Shown piece after piece: positions 22,746 to 34,139 of a DNA stretch of 64,000 bases. Under the pieces are notes generated by a model. It saw nothing but the letters and a program-made list of their open reading frames with translations, did not search any database and was not told the origin of the DNA. The position numbers were made by a program, and so were the translations under genes. This stretch comes from Cordia subcordata (Eukaryota > Streptophyta > Magnoliopsida > Boraginales > Cordiaceae). The stretch spans positions 25,894,001-25,958,000 of the forward strand of contig JAPTOF010000003.1 of assembly GCA_028554755.1 (NCBI GenBank), given 5' to 3'. Each line of letters opens with the position of its first letter. Position 1 is the first letter of the stretch.

Positions 22746-25700
22746 TCATAAAATATATTGCCAGCCCAGATGAGGTAGCTTTTCTGGATAACATGTTCCC
22801 AACGCCAAAGCTACAAGTACACACAACACCAGTAAGCCAATTATCACAATCCTAACTAATTGTTCCTTGTTCTGATTAAGTCTTGTATTAGCATTTAGAT
22901 GAGCATCTCCACCGGTATCTATAGTTGCAAGATCATCTCGTCGCCTGTTTTGGATAACTTTTTCTTCAGCAATCTGTAGTGCACTCGGGTCTGAACATTT
23001 CGTGCATGTACAACCACCACCAAGAAACGAAGGGGGTGACTGGAGGAATTGAGAGAGGAACTCTTGATAGTTCCCTCCAATTATTCTCAGTTTCTGTCGC
23101 GTGGCCGGTTGCAATACCTGTACAAGTTGTATTGAACTTGAACAATTAGTCAAAATCTATTACAGATAATCTCCATAGAATTTAGCAATACTTGCTGTAA
23201 TGCAAAGTAGGAGAAGCAGCACGTTGGTTCAGCAGATTCCAGCCAGAAACACTTGAAATTCTTCAACTTAGAAACGAAGAGATTAGAAACGAAGAGGAAA
23301 AAAGCAATTGAGACAGTTTCAAGGTTCCCTGAAAGAATCCGCAGCAAGATACTTACATCAAAGTGAAATTTCTCACATTACAAAACATGGCAATATGCAA
23401 CAAATAGGATAAAACCACTAATTCTGCATCTGCAGGTTATCCACAGAAGGCTACTAATATGTGTAAAAATTGTATCATATGGACCACTGCTTTTCCTAAA
23501 ATGATGTATAATTTACTGTGAACAAGTAAAGATTGGAATCCAAAGCTTAACCTGGTCAAAACTTCAGAACAGCAAATACTCAAATATATGGGCAGACTAA
23601 AGGTTCAATCATTCTGATCCAACCAAAGTCCATTATCTTACTCTCCAGTTCAATAAACTTATAGATGGTCTTTGATAGCTTTTTAGAGCCATGAGGTGAA
23701 AAGGGAGATTCTACTGGCGATCCAATTTACTCTCAGTAGCTATTTTACTGCCAGTAGGGGCCTTTGGCATGATGTCCACGAATCAGATCTTAACATTTAC
23801 CATCATGTTAAGGTGGAATACTAAAACAGTGTCGTACATGAGACTTATTGATTCAACCATCATAAGTTACTTTACATGTTCCAGTATTATGATTAAAATG
23901 AGGATGAATCTCCCTGAAAGTTTCAAGAAAAAGATTTACCTGAAATAAAGTTTGTGTTATCACTCGAGCAACTTGTGCAAGTCTTACGATTATTAAACAG
24001 CCTAGACGGTTTGGATAATGATCTTGCAGGAGTAGAGAGCAGGATCTCATCATTTGTACAGGGAATCCAAGTGGAGATATGCCCTCACAGTCCATTAACA
24101 CTGTAATCTGAGGATGCTCCAAGTCAACCAGGTTCACAATACCATGTTCTATCTGGGAAACTGAAATCAAAATTATACCTCCTCAATTTAGCCATTGCAC
24201 CAAATTGTAATAAAGTGACAAGCCTTTTGCCATATGTGAAAAAAACATATGTCAAACCAACTATTTGAGAGTAGTTTTTGAATAAAAATAGGGACATGTG
24301 ACCAAAGAAATATTATTCATAGCTCATCACAGCCATAAATCAACAGTTATACAATCCCATATTGCAGAACTTCAATAAGAGGAAACTAATTAGAGAACAA
24401 ATATGCTGTCTCTAATGAGAGGCGTAAGTCATGATAAACATGCTACACCATTTGACGCAATTCTCATATTCATGGAAATTCACACAAAAATATGATAATT
24501 AATTAGGTCCCATTTCAAGTGGTTCGGGATGAACATGTATTTTGGATCAAAAGACAGAAAATTATTGAGAAACAGGAAGATAAAATGCTTAAAGGGAAGA
24601 AATGCTTACCAACAGCTTTGACAAAGAGAGGTCTCTCTTTAGATCTAAGGGTTGAGCAAGCAAGTCCAAGGCGAATGATGAGGCAATGTCGTAGCTTTGC
24701 ATCACATCCATGCCAAAAGACCAATTGAGACCAATCCTCGAGTTCTTCTGTAGAAAAAATGGTGAAAGTCTTCCTCCAATTAATTGTCCTCTTAACTGAT
24801 GAAAGCAACCTTGAGAAATCACCATTTACAGCGGCAAAAAGTAAACGGAGCTCGGCCTCATCAAACCTGTTAGGAGATGTGCACAATTCTTAATAGGTTT
24901 GAAGAAACCAGCAATTGGACTAATGATTGGATATTACCGAGGATGCATTTAGCAAGAACTTAACAGGTTGTCTAAACCCACACTTGAGTACGTCTGTCTT
25001 TGTAGAGTCACTAAATAAATACTTGAATTTGATAATTAGATAATAAAATAATTAGGACCAATCATAATTTCAAGTTAAATACAGCCTCACATAAGACGAT
25101 TAGCTTACCTTTCAGGTAGAGTAATGCCCTGTTTCTTTAGCTCATTGTGGAGTTGCATCAACCACTCTTCAGAAGCATGAGTTTCGGCAATTTCATCATG
25201 AGACCTGACCATTACACTGTCAGTTTAAAGCTCCAAAATGCTGAAGCAACAGGCCTTGTAAATAGAACTTATAATGCCAAACAACATAATACTATTTGCT
25301 CTATCCCACAAATAATGCAACTCCATCTCTATTTGATGATATAATTGGCTTTAGTAACTGGAGAAAGAGCTTAGCTTCCAAAATGCCATCGTCAAAAGCA
25401 ATTTGAGATTCTATTCAATTACAAGACTTTAGTCATGTGATGGAAACCATGGGAAACATGAACCAGTTAACATCAGGTTACTGTTCCTTCACCACATTAT
25501 TACCAGTCCACATATTCATATGAATGAATAACTACAGTCCAATTGCTTGATGTCATCAGTCCATGTTAAATAAGAAAATACACTCGCCACCGACAAATTC
25601 TGGAGGCTAAATTGGAAAAAGTGTGAATCAGCTTCAGAAATTCACATGCTTGAGTTGGTTGAACTGATGTCTTTCAGTTACAACAGAAAAGCTAAATCAA

Positions 25701-27424
25701 TAAAACATGGCAGGAATTAGCTCCATGACACAAACAACTCCATAGGTTAGGCATGAGGTGGTCCCTGACACCATGTTCCTCCTATCAAAATGATGTATAC
25801 TACCAGAAACAATAAATTTACAGACCCAGGCAAGACCAAGAAAAGATATAAGACAAAATGGGGGCAGAAAGCAGAAATCATAACATGCTCATACTCACAG
25901 CTCCAGGTTGCATGACCGCAATAGACAATTATATACATACCAAAACTTCAAGGTAAAATCACAGCCTTGAAAAGTAGCCCAAGTTATAGCCTATGGAAAC
26001 ATCGTTCTGCAAAAAATTCTTGCCTAATCTTATCATTATCAACAATATTGGTCATCATTGATAGCAGTACAATCTGTATAGTATGTAGCCACATCATCTT
26101 GCGAAAAAACTTAGCTAATCTTATCATTATCAACAGTACTGGTCATCAATGATAATACGCCTTACCCCAAAAAGAAGTGATCCAAAAATCAATTTGTAAC
26201 AGAAAGATGTAGAATATGCATAGACATACCACAAGATTATGCAATGATAAGAGAGTGATTATTCAGAAAAGAATTAACCCATCCCTATTCAACCAAAGAA
26301 GTTTTAGGAGATGTATCAGGTATCTTGATGAGAGGATCCTGATTACCTTGTGTCTGGGCATGGAAAGTTTGCAGATGGATCTACTTGTGATTCTGAACGT
26401 GGTTGAGAATCACTAAAACTGTCAGATGCTTCAGGTTTACATTCTGATTGATCGGAGAAAACTGTTGCAATGCTAAGGACTAACATTGGCCTTGACAATT
26501 TCTAGCAGTAAATACAGATTAGATTCCACAATAAGAAGAAGAACATAACTAAAGACAAGAAATAATAATACGTAAAAGCATTAGACAATAACAGGGCCAA
26601 AATGCTTATGGAAACAAAAACATTGAGAAAAGAAGTTCTACTTTACCAAAACATGGGATTTTTGGGAAATGCAAAAGTATTTCATGTTGGCATTCACTGT
26701 GAAAGGCATTGTGAATATTTAATGCAGGCAGTCAACAAGAGGAGTACCTGTCCTAAACAAACATGCAGCCTTTGATGGAAAGAATTATTGCAAAATCTTA
26801 CTTACTGGAAACAACTACAGTCTACAAAAAGAAAATTATGATAAAAGGGATATGATTCTCGCATATATACTTATGTTCCTGTGGAAGGGGGTAAACGAAA
26901 ATGTTACAGCTACATCAAGACCCCATTACTCGAGCAAAACTCAAAGCATGAGATTGTCAGTCTCAAGTCAACTCTGTCATGCAATCGAACTTCACAGCAT
27001 CATGCTTACCAAAATGGTGCAAATATATTGAAAAACTAGCAGTGATGATGATCAAGTGAAAAGTCTAGCATAGTCCAGAAAAACCAACCTGCACATGCTT
27101 AACTAGTGGTTTGAAAAGAGGCCATTTTTGCAGCCACTTAAACGGTGGATAACAGAGGACTTGCAACATCTGAAGACCGCGCCAAATAAAAGGAAAGCTG
27201 GCCTTTGAAAACCTTCGCACAATCTCTAGTGCCGCGGTGGTTACCAAAAAGACGACTACATCACCAGTGGTTCCCCTACTTTGTATCCCTTGCTTCATAG
27301 AATTAATACATTTTATAGTCTTATGGGTGAAACCTTTCGAAACCGAAGCAACTAAATGGCTTTTCGGAAGCTTGTTTCTCCTAGTGATAATCCTTGCCTC
27401 CATTTTCTGACTTGAATGAGACAT
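22746..27424 (-). CDS. SEC14-like CRAL-TRIO protein with C-terminal membrane anchor
   Basis: Six coding exons, phases consistent: 27424-27089, 26501-26347, 25204-25109, 24866-24610, 24160-23940, 23117-22746, giving 478 residues. The middle exons hold the CRAL-TRIO (SEC14) lipid-binding fold, with VLMDCEGISPLGFPVQMM, HYPNRLGCLIIV and the following VLQPATRQKLRIIGG helix-strand. The N-terminal part is basic, with a hydrophobic stretch around 55-95 (VVVFLVTTAALEIVRRFSKA, FPFIWRGLQ). Near the C-terminus, IVIIGLLVLCVLVALALG (about 446-463) is a single transmembrane helix with about fifteen residues after it, so the protein looks tail-anchored. SEC14 proteins bind or exchange phosphatidylinositol and related lipids; the exact ligand cannot be read here. 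A Cys cluster (GGGCTCTKC) follows the lipid domain. A leader intron probably precedes the start. Confidence 0.9.
26007..26156. repeat. diverged duplication inside a SEC14 intron
   Basis: CTAATCTTATCATTATCAAC plus ATTGGTCATCATTGATA at about 26022 is repeated at about 26114 with few changes. The unit is about 90 bp. It lies in the intron between coding exons 2 and 3. Confidence 0.7.
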
Positions 27425-28620
27425 ACACGAAGAATACCAATCATGTTGACTCCATAAAGGTCCTTATAACATCTTCGTATGTTAAATTAATCATCAAAGT
27501 TCAGAATCATAAATGACCAGAGATCCTGCATAATAACTGTAACTCTTTCGTCATCTCATGTTCAGAGTAAATCATACAGCTATATATGGTGTAGTTGATC
27601 TGAAAATGGAAAAAAGAGAATCAGAGTAATGAAACCAGAAAACTTGTGGTTAGAATGATTTCATTAAGCGTAAAATGTGGAAAATCCATTACCTGTTTGT
27701 TCATGTTACGCATTAAACCTTGTGGTACCATAATAACTAACCCTTCTGATTAATAAAAATCTTACTCACTACCTCACTGTGTCTAATAACACCGACGTTT
27801 TGGCTAAAATCATATAACTATTCAGTGTGATTCAATTATTATTGTACTACAGCGTCTAAAACATTCCATTTGGCAAAACATAAAAAGGGATTTTTCCTGA
27901 AAGTTTATTCTGTCATTAATGACACAGCAATTAAGACCATAAACATGATCACCTTACATATAAAAGGAAGATAAAATAAATCACAAGCATAACATAACAA
28001 GAGATATTAATAAGAGGAATCAACAAATAGTTTTAAAAGAATAACAATCAAAATCCATTATTTCAACTTTAGGGCGTCATATATAACCTTCCAACCTCTT
28101 TTCAATCAAGAAAAGGTAACTGCATGTTTCCAAAAACTAATAATCCTTTTCGTAATTCAGCTTCAATGTGCAGAAATGTTTTTTCCAACAGAAAAACCAA
28201 TAAAAATTCTCGATTTAATTCTTTAATTTCAACTGCGATAGTACTAATCAAATTCCAGCTATAATATATATTTATTTTCAACTAATCATGCATTTTAAAA
28301 AAGAATTAAAGCAGGTCAAATAATCAAATAAACATCGTAAAATTCAAATACCTTACGAATTAGCTTCGAATTGTGCAGTAATTGATCGCAAGGGATGTTT
28401 CCAGGGATTGAAACAAAGGAAAAAGGGGGACAATTAGCGGTAAACAAAAGATAGGGTTTAAGGATGATGAATTTTCTTCCAAGAAAAGAAAAGAAGAGAA
28501 GAAAAAGAAATTCTTTTGGTTTGACAAAAAATTTGGAGAGTCATACGTAGGTGAAAGGGACAGAGAATGGAGGGAACTCGCACGTGACAGTTGCAACAGC
28601 ACATCGGGTTGTCCACCTGG
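27425..28620 (-). other. 5' leader region of the SEC14 gene
   Basis: On the minus strand CGTAAG/GTATTT at 28352/28351 is a good donor, so a leader exon probably runs from near 28600 to 28352 with an intron to just upstream of 27424. The 28360-28600 segment is pyrimidine-rich on the minus strand, as many plant leaders are. An out-of-frame ATG about 20 bases before the start (27444) could be a short upstream ORF if it is in the mature leader. Confidence 0.45.
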
Positions 28621-28739
28621 TAGATTTGCGGACTTTCAGGTCCACACCTGTGAGTTGTTAGTTGGGCCGCACAAGCCCAACGCATATCTTTCAGTCCCTG
28701 TGCTACAGAAAAAGTTGCCCTTGTTTGCACTCATGCTAG

Positions 28740-30480
28740 TCGAATTATTTGATTGGATCAACTGATCGAAATATCTATGATTAATTATTTAAATATATTC
28801 CAAAATTTATATCTAAAATTATTTAAATATGTTCCTAAATTTAGTACAATTTAGCCTTTGGGTAAAACGTTTCTATTTTCACAAATGAAGTCTTACATTT
28901 TCAAATGTGACCTCATTTTTTAAGAATAATGAGCCCAAGGTGGGGTAAATTTGACTTCATTGACTTTGATTGTGCACCTGCAATTCCTTATGGACTTTCT
29001 AATCATATACGGGTCCCAATTTGTTTGTTTGTTTGTTTTTTTTTAAGAAGGTTTCATTTTGGATCAGGTTAAAACATAGGATCTATGTGATGATTCAAGA
29101 ATAATTACATATTTGTTAATATATTAAACTTAATAAATTGCTTGGTAAGTAAACCCATGATTACTACATGGTAAACCTAACACATTATAGATTAAATACA
29201 AATTGCCTACTGGTTTAGGTTTAAGATGAAAAAATTGATATAGGACAAGATGCCGCTGATGTTCTCGTCCTGCCAAATAGAACCGGACCATTGTCAAGGT
29301 TTACTAGACAATGTTAATTACTTGGTAGTCTGCTTTGAAAATACCTATAATCGTCCAAGTCTAGAGTCACCGAATAATATGTGACTTATTCTAATACCTT
29401 AAAATGATTCAAACCTAACTATTGGTGGATAGTCAAATTTGATATCACCTATAATAGCCCAAATCTATAATCGCCAAGTAGCCTAGTAATTTGTTCTAAT
29501 ACCTTATAATGACCTTAACCTAACAACTGGCTTGTCAACTTAATAAGCCTAATCCCTTTTTCTTTTTTGATACTAAAATATGATTTCATTAGAACCAAAT
29601 TATCCAATACCTAGGCGGGTTTGGTCCCTCAAATTTGACCCAAAACATTTAAATCCATTATGTTTGTAATAATAAACCAAAATCATAATAAATTAATACA
29701 AATTTTAGACAAAATCATGTGAAACGGAGTATCAGAATCCACTCCAAAATCATAAATTGCCATGATGAATCACTTCAAATCGTCAACGCCAGTGAGAAAT
29801 GTAATCACAAAGATAGAAGCAAAAAGGCAAAAGCAAATGTATTCCTAATCTCTTTCCAGTCACTTCTGGTCATGCTTAGCATCTAGAACTTTTTGCCATA
29901 ATAAAAGACCAGAGACTCTGTGCTATAAATTGGTAAGCTAGATTCTAGAATGCTAAGCTATTGCAAAAGTCCCAACACCAAAATATGAAATATATCTCGT
30001 GCTTGCCCATTGTCGGACAAAAAGCGTCGCTCATTTCCACCTCGCAATATGAGAAACAAACAAGAATCTCGTACACCAATTAGAAAATAATTCAAATGAT
30101 TAAGATTATTTCTGTAAAAAATAAGGTTTTTAGATTCGAATCTAATGTAAATGGGGGTTGGGGGTTAAAAAAGAAAAGAAAGAATCTTGTCCTCTGATAA
30201 AAAAATTCTTTTATTTTTGTTGATAAATCTAATGAAAATATTCGATAATCAAATACGAACTCGGGAGAATTTAAATCAGTAAATGATTAATCATCAATAA
30301 GCATTTAATACAGGAGGAATAAAAGAATATAACACAATCACACAGCTCAGTTATGGACATTAGCCAAAACAATAATTACCATTTCCGCGCACAAAATCCA
30401 AGGAAGAACAACATAGGCCTATCATCAGTAGATAGGCCACCCCATCAAATCAAAACCAGCCCCAACACTAGGGTACGGGT
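28740..30480. other. AT-rich intergenic region
   Basis: No gene is seen. It holds a tandem duplication at 29.34-29.53 kb. Around 30130-30185 a box-B-like GATTCGAATCTAAT followed by an A-rich tail resembles a short retroelement end, but I found no target duplication. The 3'UTR of the CASP-like gene lies just before 30499. Confidence 0.5.
29344..29533. repeat. diverged tandem duplication, about 108 bp unit
   Basis: ACCTATAATCGTCCAAGTCT...TTCTAATACCTTAAAATGAT at 29343 recurs as ACCTATAATAGCCCAAATCT...TTCTAATACCTTATAATGAC at 29451. It is noncoding. Confidence 0.75.
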
Positions 30481-30498
30481 ATGGCCCACATTCACACC

Positions 30499-31421
30499 CT
30501 AAACATGGTATCGCGACCCGCTCAGGACGTAACAGACGACCCGAAAACCCGAGAGCAGCGCCGAAAGCCCCAAGAAGAAAAACCCGGCAAAACCCAACGC
30601 GATCGAGATGTCCGATTGGATGCAGAAAGCGTTGCTGACCCTACACGTGTCCGACCCCTTCAACGTCCGTAGAAACGCCGTCCCCGCCGAGTTCGCCGAC
30701 AGTAACATGTAAGCAAACACCTGCAGGACAACGTCGCCGTTTTGTCACAAACACAGTTTAAAAAATGTAAATTAACGACCTCATTCAGAGTTTATAATTT
30801 ATTAAAAAATCATTTTTTTTTTTTGGAGAAAAAACTAAAATATTTCAAATTATAAGCGCGTACCTGCACTTTTTGCAAAAATTAGCAATCAATTGCTAGT
30901 TTAATCAATTGATCCTATCAGTTTACCTCTGAGTCTAACACAATTATTTTTCAAATGTATCAAAAAAACATGTCACTTGGAAAAGTATTTAATATTTTGG
31001 AGAAAATAAAGCGGGCAGATTGAAAATTTGACGAGTAAGAAAAGGATACCTGATCGTGGCCGAAATCGAACCAGACCTGAACGATTTCGGGGAAAATCGT
31101 GTTGGTTCGCAAGATCTCCAGAAGAGCAGCAACGACTTCAAAGAGCGAATAAACAGCAACGATGGCATTAGCTATCCCGACATACCTGAAGGAATCGTAA
31201 TCGAGCCAGCTCGGCGACTTCACCCCGCGAGAAGTAGAGAACATGAAAATCGCGGCGGCGAGGGAGAAGCAAAAGGAGGCGAAACGGAAGAGCAAGATGA
31301 GGATATTGAAACGGCGCAGTTTTTGGACGGAAACAGTGGAGTGGAACTGGGCCGGGATTCTGGGCCGCGGCGAAGGGCTCTCAATCCCCCCGTTGCCTTG
31401 TGGTGACCTGGTTATCATCAT
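30499..31421 (-). CDS. CASP-like four-helix membrane protein
   Basis: Two coding exons, 31421-31050 (124 codons) and 30720-30499, give 197 residues. Four hydrophobic helices are clear: about 38-60 ([15 protein letters not shown]), 83-108 ([20 protein letters not shown]), 125-143 ([17 protein letters not shown]) and 163-190 ([20 protein letters not shown]). The N-terminus is Pro/Ser-rich and cytosolic in type, with the pattern of plant CASP-like proteins (UPF0497/MARVEL-related); a long N-terminus fits subgroup 4. Casparian strip CASPs scaffold membrane domains for wall modification, while roles of most CASP-like members are unknown. The intron falls between helices 2 and 3. The region upstream (31630-31760) is strongly purine-rich on the plus strand, hence pyrimidine-rich in the probable leader. 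Confidence 0.9.
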
Positions 31422-31429
31422 TTGCTGAG

Positions 31430-32090
31430 TGTACCAGTTTCTCCTCTACAGCTCAAATATAACAAAGTAGATAAAAGAAGCAAAAAAAGAAAGAGATAAA
31501 AAACTTCACAATAATGACAATAACAATAACAACAACAACGAGGACGTAAATAGAAAGCTACAGAGAAGTTTATTAATGTAGTCTGGTTGAGGATTTGGCG
31601 TCACGAGATATGGCGTGGCCTCCATGAAAATTGAGGATCAGAGAGAATGTGTGAGTGAGAGACAAAGAGGAAAAGGGAGAGGTGAAATGAGAAGGAAGGT
31701 GGGGAAAGGGAAGGGAAAAGAAAGGAAAAGGGGGGATTTGAAGGGAAAAAGGTGGTGTGGAATGGGGAGCGTGGAGAGTAGACAGCTGCCGGACACAGAA
31801 GGTGATAAGCGAGAAAGAAAGCTGGTTTTTGCTAACTTTTTTTTTTTTTCTTTCTTTCTTTCTTTTCTTTTTTCATGTCTTCTCATCTCAAATTTTGTTG
31901 TTGCAGTGAGGCGTGTCTATTTGTCTTGACGCTTTTACGTTGACGGTGCGTATAGCTTGTGAAGCCTGCGTGTTTAGCGTGTCGTTTTTACCTGCTTAGT
32001 TAGCTTGTATTATTTGTGCACACGTAACGCTTTGCTCAGCAGCCTATCTGATATTAGTTTCAGAATTGTCTTCCACCAGTACAAACTAAA
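31430..32090 (-). promoter_or_regulatory. upstream region of the CASP-like gene
   Basis: Contains a long polypurine/polypyrimidine tract (about 31628-31770) and a TTTC-rich run (31835-31872). Pyrimidine-rich leaders and TC-rich promoter elements are common in plants. No clear TATA box was found. ORFs here are low-complexity. Confidence 0.4.
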
Positions 32091-32095
32091 GTCTG

Positions 32096-32097
<2 letters not shown>

Positions 32098-32134
<37 letters not shown>
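32098..32134. repeat. (TA)n microsatellite
   Basis: An uninterrupted run of TA dinucleotides. Confidence 0.97.
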
Positions 32135-32136
<2 letters not shown>

Positions 32137-32170
32137 TCTAAAACAAAAATTTATAATATGTTTTTTAAAA

Positions 32171-32300
32171 AATTTGTAGTCTTATAATTTTTCATTTTAG
32201 ACTTAGAAATTCTTTATGAACTGATGTTACAAAATTTGTAGTCATATTATTTTTCATTTTAGACCTACAATATTTTTTTAATTTTTTATGAATTGATGTT
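32171..32300. repeat. tandem repeat, about 62 bp unit, two copies
   Basis: AAATTTGTAGTC(T/A)TAT followed by TTTTTCATTTTAGAC and ending ATGAA(C)TGATGTTA recurs at 32171 and 32232, with a weaker third echo after 32296. It follows the TA microsatellite directly. Confidence 0.7.
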
Positions 32301-32480
32301 ATAAAATTTTGTTCTAGACTTAAAACTTTTTGTTTTGACTACAAATTTTTATTCTCAATTTACAATTTTTTTTTCTTGTACTAACATCAATTTGTATTGA
32401 TGGAAGAACAACCCTTAATTTCATTGTTATGTATCCACAAAGGTTGTATTTGACCTAATTATAAGATTTCAATTATTGAA

Positions 32481-32669
32481 GTTCTTAAGGGATGTTCTAA
32501 TAGTAAGAGTTGGAACAGACACAGCTCATGACTCAGGTTTAAATCCAGTCCCCTGCCCTAGGTTGAACGCTTTCAACTTAATTGGTACATAGAATAGGCG
32601 AAGTACTGTGCACTCGAGATTGTCCAATTGATGGTCGAGCTACGCTACCTGAATTTTCCTCATCACAAA
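32481..32669 (+). mobile_element. tRNA-derived SINE with 18 bp target duplication
   Basis: An insert of about 189 bp is bounded by the perfect 18-mer AAGATTTCAATTATTGAA at 32463-32480 and 32670-32687. Near its 5' end are a box-A-like TAATAGTAAGAGTTGG (about 32498) and, after usual spacing, a box-B-like GGTTTAAATCC (about 32539-32549), the internal pol III promoter parts of tRNA-derived SINEs. It ends in a short CACAAA tail. Length, promoter boxes, long target duplication and A-rich end all agree. Family not identified. Confidence 0.85.
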
Positions 32670-33413
32670 AAGATTTCAATTATTGAATTGTAGAGTTTTT
32701 ACAATAGAATTTTAATAAAAGTTGTTGATTATTGACCTTATAGTTTAGTGGAGCGTTTTAGTTATTTTGAAGACAATATTAGAGACTAAAAAATATAAAG
32801 TAATAATTTTGAAATAAAATAAAATAAAGCAATTTTTAACATGATCTAAACAAGTTTTTAAAAGCTTCTTCTTCCTTTTTAAAAAAAAAAAAAAAAAACT
32901 CCAATTTTGGAGCTTCTCGATTTTTAACTTTTCTTTAATTTCAAATTTTATGTAAAAATTCAATTTTTAGACTCTCAAAACTATTCTTGACTGCCTAAAA
33001 GTTGGACAAAGAGACTCTAAAGTTTACCTATGAACTTCACCAATTATTTAGTATTTACTAGTTTATAACTTAAAATTTACAACTTTATTTATATAAAAGA
33101 ATAATTTGCAACTTGTTAGACTTCTAAAAAGTTTATGCATGTCACTTGTCAATAATATTAGAGAATCTTATCTTAGGATCATGCTATGGATAATGGAAAT
33201 GCATACAGTGGGTTAAGAAAATATAACTAACTTAAAATATAAATATGCAAAATAAAAATTTTATTGATTTATGACAAAGTTAGTTTTCATACTTTGAGAA
33301 CACTACATAATGATTTCGTTACTAATACTGTCGAATATATTCTTCCAAGTGTATGTCACTAAATAATCATTCATCCATTGGTAATTCATTCGATTTTTCA
33401 GTTTGTTCTTGAT

Positions 33414-34131
33414 TACGGGTGTACGCAGATGTTTTGGTCAATTTTTGCATGAGATTTCTAATCAAACGAAAATTTGTGGTTTTTTATTTTCTAAAATCAA
33501 AGCTGCCCAGTTCAGGTTTTGCAATTTGAGCGGTTCTTTTGGTCCGTTTTAAGATGAAAAGTGTTTGTTCCTAAGCAAAATGAAATTAACCCAAAGAAGG
33601 TAAGCTGCTATGAAAGTAAATAGACTCAAAAAGTACATCTATTTATAATCATTCAAAAAACATAACACAACATTATACCTGATCATAGTCATTCAAAAAA
33701 ACATACACAACATTACACTTGTTGATAATGTCATCCATGCTTCAAATTATCTGCTCAAACACAATAGTTGGTCATTGCTCAAACATAAGTACATAACAGT
33801 TGACTATTTCTTTTTTTCTTCAACCAAGCAGCAGCTACACAACATAAATACATACAACTTGTCTCACAAATCACAATGAAAAACACAAATTACATATAAC
33901 CAATTGTCTCCTATATATATTTTCTAAATATTTATTAATATATAATACATATATAATATATAAAAAAATATATAATAGCAATATGGGCGGGCGGCTCCGT
34001 TAAAATGCAATTTTTACCTTTTGAAACCGTTAACCGTACCAACCATGGCGGTTTTTTAAAATTAAAACCGCAACCGACCTAATTACGTTAAAAACCAATG
34101 ATTTTTGATCGATTTGATTCGGCTAAACCTA
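33414..34131. mobile_element. probable hAT-type non-autonomous element
   Basis: Flanks TTCTTGAT (33406-33413) and CTCTTGAT (34132-34139) match at 7 of 8 bases, the hAT target length. The ends begin TACGGGTGTACG and, reversed, TAGGTTTAGCC, resembling but much weaker than the 10.57 kb element. The right part is rich in AACCG/CGGTT words. There is no transposase ORF. It contains an internal tandem echo (TAATCATTCAAAAAACATA / TAGTCATTCAAAAAAACATA at about 33646 and 33686). Confidence 0.5.
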
Positions 34132-34139
34132 CTCTTGAT

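Noticed and set aside
31615..31929. Lys/Arg/Glu-rich ORF and its antisense Leu/Pro/Ser ORF
   Set aside because: Both arise from the polypurine/polypyrimidine tract upstream of the CASP-like gene.
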